Shown here: piece after piece, positions 62,065 to 64,000 of the stretch
Layout: every line of letters begins with the position of its first letter
Numbering within the stretch: position 1 is the stretch's first letter
Source: Leifsonia sp. EB41
GTDB taxonomy: Bacteria; Actinomycetota; Actinomycetes; Actinomycetales; Microbacteriaceae
NCBI RefSeq assembly: GCF_041262565.1
Contig: NZ_JBGCCJ010000001.1
Location: 1,178,001 to 1,242,000 of the forward strand
Reading direction: 5' to 3'
DNA length: 64,000 nucleotides
Position numbers and translations under genes: made by a program
The notes under the pieces: model-generated
The model's database searches: none
What the model saw: the letters and a program-made list of their open reading frames with translations, nothing else
Told to the model about the DNA's origin: nothing

Positions 62065-63494
62065 GCTTCGATACTCCAATGCGACCCCGACGGGGTGTCT
62101 TCGATACTGATTCCCGCGGCGGTCAATTCGTCGCGGATGCGGTCTGCTGCCGCGAAGTCACGTGCCTGACGCGCTTCCTGCCGATCGTCGAGCAGTCGGC
62201 CGATCAAGGTTCCGAGCGCGTGCTCGGCCGCGCTCGAACCCGAGGTGCGCCAGTGCGGCGAGAGCGGGTTGATGCCGAGCACCTCGGTCATCGCGAGAAC
62301 ATGGCCGCGCGCGGCCGCGGCCGCCTCCAAGTCTTCCGCATCCAGCGCCGCGTTTCCTGAACGTACGGTGTCGTGCAGCACGCCGAGCGCCTGCGGCACG
62401 GCGAGGTCGTCGTCCATCGCCTCGGCGAACGCGCCGGGAACGACCTCCACGCCGCTGCCGGCGAACCGCGTGCCCGCGAGCCGCCGGTCGACGCGCTCGA
62501 AGAATCCGGCGATGCGGTCGAGCGCCGCCTCCGCCTCGCTGAGCGAGCCGTCGTGGAAGTCGATGGTCGACCGGTAGTGCGCCGAGCCGAGGTAGTAGCG
62601 CACAACCAGCGGCCGGGCGGCGCCCAGCAGGTCGGCCGCGTAGACCGAGTTGCCGAGCGACTTGCTCATCTTCTGCCCGTTGACGTGGACGAGACCGTTG
62701 TGCACCCAGTAGGAGGCGAACGCGTCCCCCGTGGCCGTCGACTGGGCGAGCTCGTTCTCGTGGTGCGGGAAGCGCAGGTCGAGGCCGCCGCCGTGGATGT
62801 CGAACTGCGGCCCGAGGTAGCGGCGCGACATCGCGGAGCACTCGATGTGCCAGCCGGGACGCCCGTCTCCCCACGGCGACGGGAAGGCCGCCGACTCCGG
62901 CTCGTCGCTCTTGCGGCCCTTCCACAGGGCGAAATCGCGCGCGTCGCGCTTGGCCCGCGGGTCGGCGTCGGCCGCGGCTTCCATGTTGTCGATGCTCTGC
63001 CGGGTCAGCTCGCCGTAGGCCGGCCAGCTCTTCACGTCGAAGTAGACGTCGCCCGAGCCGTCCTCGGCGACGTAGGCGTGCCCGCGCTCGATCAGCCGGG
63101 CGATCAGCTCCTGCATCTGCGGGATGCTCGCGGTCGCGCGCGGCTCGTAGGTGGGCGGCTGGACGCCGAGCGCCGTGTAGCCGGCCGTGAACTCCAGCTC
63201 GAACCGGTAGGCGAGCGCCCACCACTCCTCCGAGCCGCCCTGCGACTGCGCCGTGAGCGCGTTGACCAGGATCTTGTCGTCGATGTCGGTGACGTTGCGC
63301 ACGAGCGTCACGTCCAGCCCGCGATACGCGAGCCAGCGGCGCAACTGGTCATAGACCAGCGCCGACCGGAGGTGCCCGATGTGCGGCGACGACTGCACCG
63401 TCGGCCCGCACACGTACATGCCCACCGCGCCGGGGCGCAGGGGGACGAAGTCGCGCAGGGCGCCGGTCTTCGTGTCGAAGAGTCGCAGAGTCAC
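62061..63494 (-). CDS. cysS: Cysteinyl-tRNA synthetase
   Basis: 477 residues, class I. HIGH motif at 38-41, zinc-binding Cys in [17 protein letters not shown] and KMSKS in QKMSKSLGN. Full length. It charges tRNA-Cys. Overlaps rlmB by 4 nt, a pairing common across bacteria. ATG 63494 has no unusual features. Confidence 0.97.
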   Translation of the reverse strand: MTLRLFDTKTGALRDFVPLRPGAVGMYVCGPTVQSSPHIGHLRSALVYDQLRRWLAYRGLDVTLVRNVTDIDDKILVNALTAQSQGGSEEWWALAYRFELEFTAGYTALGVQPPTYEPRATASIPQMQELIARLIERGHAYVAEDGSGDVYFDVKSWPAYGELTRQSIDNMEAAADADPRAKRDARDFALWKGRKSDEPESAAFPSPWGDGRPGWHIECSAMSRRYLGPQFDIHGGGLDLRFPHHENELAQSTATGDAFASYWVHNGLVHVNGQKMSKSLGNSVYAADLLGAARPLVVRYYLGSAHYRSTIDFHDGSLSEAEAALDRIAGFFERVDRRLAGTRFAGSGVEVVPGAFAEAMDDDLAVPQALGVLHDTVRSGNAALDAEDLEAAAAARGHVLAMTEVLGINPLSPHWRTSGSSAAEHALGTLIGRLLDDRQEARQARDFAAADRIRDELTAAGISIEDTPSGSHWSIEA

Positions 63495-63583
63495 GGCACA
63501 AGCCTACGGGTCGGGGCGAACGACCGCTTCGCGCGCGACGAAGATGTGGACGACCGTGTCCGGCGGCACACCTGTGGAGGAGT

Positions 63584-63964
63584 TCAGCGGGCCGCCCGCG
63601 CCGCCAGCGCCTCGTTGACCGGCGCGAACGCGACCCGGTCGAAGATCAGCTCGATGGCGGTGATCCGACTGTCGCGCACGGTGACCAGCTCGACGCACGG
63701 CACGGCGCCGGCGGGGGTGTCCGTCACGAAGTCGTAGACGACGCAGGCGCGGTCGCCGTCCGCGAAGACCTCGCGCACCTCGTTGCGCACCAGGGCGGGG
63801 AGCAGCCGCGCGAGCGCCGCGATCCACTCCTGCTTTCCGATCGTCCCGCCCGCGAAGACCGCCGCGAGGTCGTCGGAGAGGAGCCCGCCGACGGTCTCCA
63901 GGTCGTGCGCGCCGACCGCCTCGATGTACGTCCGCGCGATGGCCGCGCTCTCTGCCTGCGTCAT
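63584..63964 (-). CDS. SnoaL-like (NTF2-fold) protein
   Basis: 126 residues, NTF2-like fold. N-terminal AIARTYIEAVGAHDLETVGGLLSDDL and a cupped beta-sheet with CVVYDFVTDTPAGAVPCVELVTV. Such proteins range from ring cyclases to hydrolases and steroid-binding proteins; nothing fixes the substrate. ATG 63964 is at the right edge of the window. Upstream of cysS in the same direction, about 90 nt away. Confidence 0.82.
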   Translation of the reverse strand: MTQAESAAIARTYIEAVGAHDLETVGGLLSDDLAAVFAGGTIGKQEWIAALARLLPALVRNEVREVFADGDRACVVYDFVTDTPAGAVPCVELVTVRDSRITAIELIFDRVAFAPVNEALAARAAR

Positions 63965-64000
63965 ATCGTCCCGTCCCCTCCGCCGATCCGGTCGCGCCCT

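Overview
The window is GC-rich, tightly packed DNA from a Gram-positive actinomycete. The closest fit is Microbacteriaceae (a Leifsonia-like organism). This rests on the XPB helicase with its partner protein, DUF3263 and DUF4032 proteins, a LytR_C protein, a groEL without groES under CIRCE control, MsiK-type sugar ABC logic, and the high GC with GTG starts. No phage, insertion sequence, plasmid function or CRISPR array was seen. It reads as ordinary chromosome with several catabolic modules.

Layout. 1-4.3 kb: cold-shock-type protein, small membrane protein, XPB helicase pair. 4.4-8.1 kb (minus): oxidoreductase, FolP2-like pterin-synthase paralogue, RibD_C-type reductase and small-molecule kinase, probably one operon. 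8.2-10.8 kb: two-component system preceded by four 22-bp phased repeats. 10.8-15.1 kb (minus): lipoprotein, groEL, cspA, LytR_C protein, DUF3263 protein. 15.3-17.3 kb: msrB, nitroreductase, DMT exporter. 17.3-21.6 kb: branched-chain 2-oxoacid dehydrogenase operon with a divergent Lrp regulator. 21.7-35.1 kb: LtrA, then a phenylacetate (paa) catabolic region (paaJ, F, H, I, Z, the TetR regulator, paaABCDE, paaG) with two matching operators, and an LLM monooxygenase. 35.2-41.3 kb: maltokinase, M23 peptidase, signal peptidase, siderophore-interacting protein under an iron box, small proteins. 41.4-47.7 kb: GH35 beta-galactosidase with an ABC importer that lacks its own ATPase, and a divergent LacI regulator with two operators. 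47.7-50.3 kb: an ECF41-type sigma factor and a divergent NAD(P)-binding oxidoreductase with mirrored promoters, then VOC and YCII proteins. 50.5-57.2 kb: ThDP enzyme, chitinase with two CBM2 modules, IclR regulator, flavin monooxygenase, tRNA-Thr. 57.2-64 kb: DsbA-like protein, MsiK ATPase (likely serving the sugar importer), DUF4032 kinase-like protein, frameshifted rlmB, cysS, SnoaL-like protein.

The most unusual signal is non-coding. Nine large palindromes, in at least five sequence families, sit at gene ends, and seven of them lie between convergent genes. Two families share the same outer arm (GAGGGGCACGT) but carry different inner arms. In one case the palindrome supplies the stop codons of both flanking genes. 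They look like a modular repeat or terminator system and are the main candidates for something undescribed. Other points of interest are the ECF41 mirrored promoters, the 22-bp phased repeats, an apparent 2-nt insertion in rlmB, a kinase-like DUF4032 protein, and the FolP2-RibD pair.
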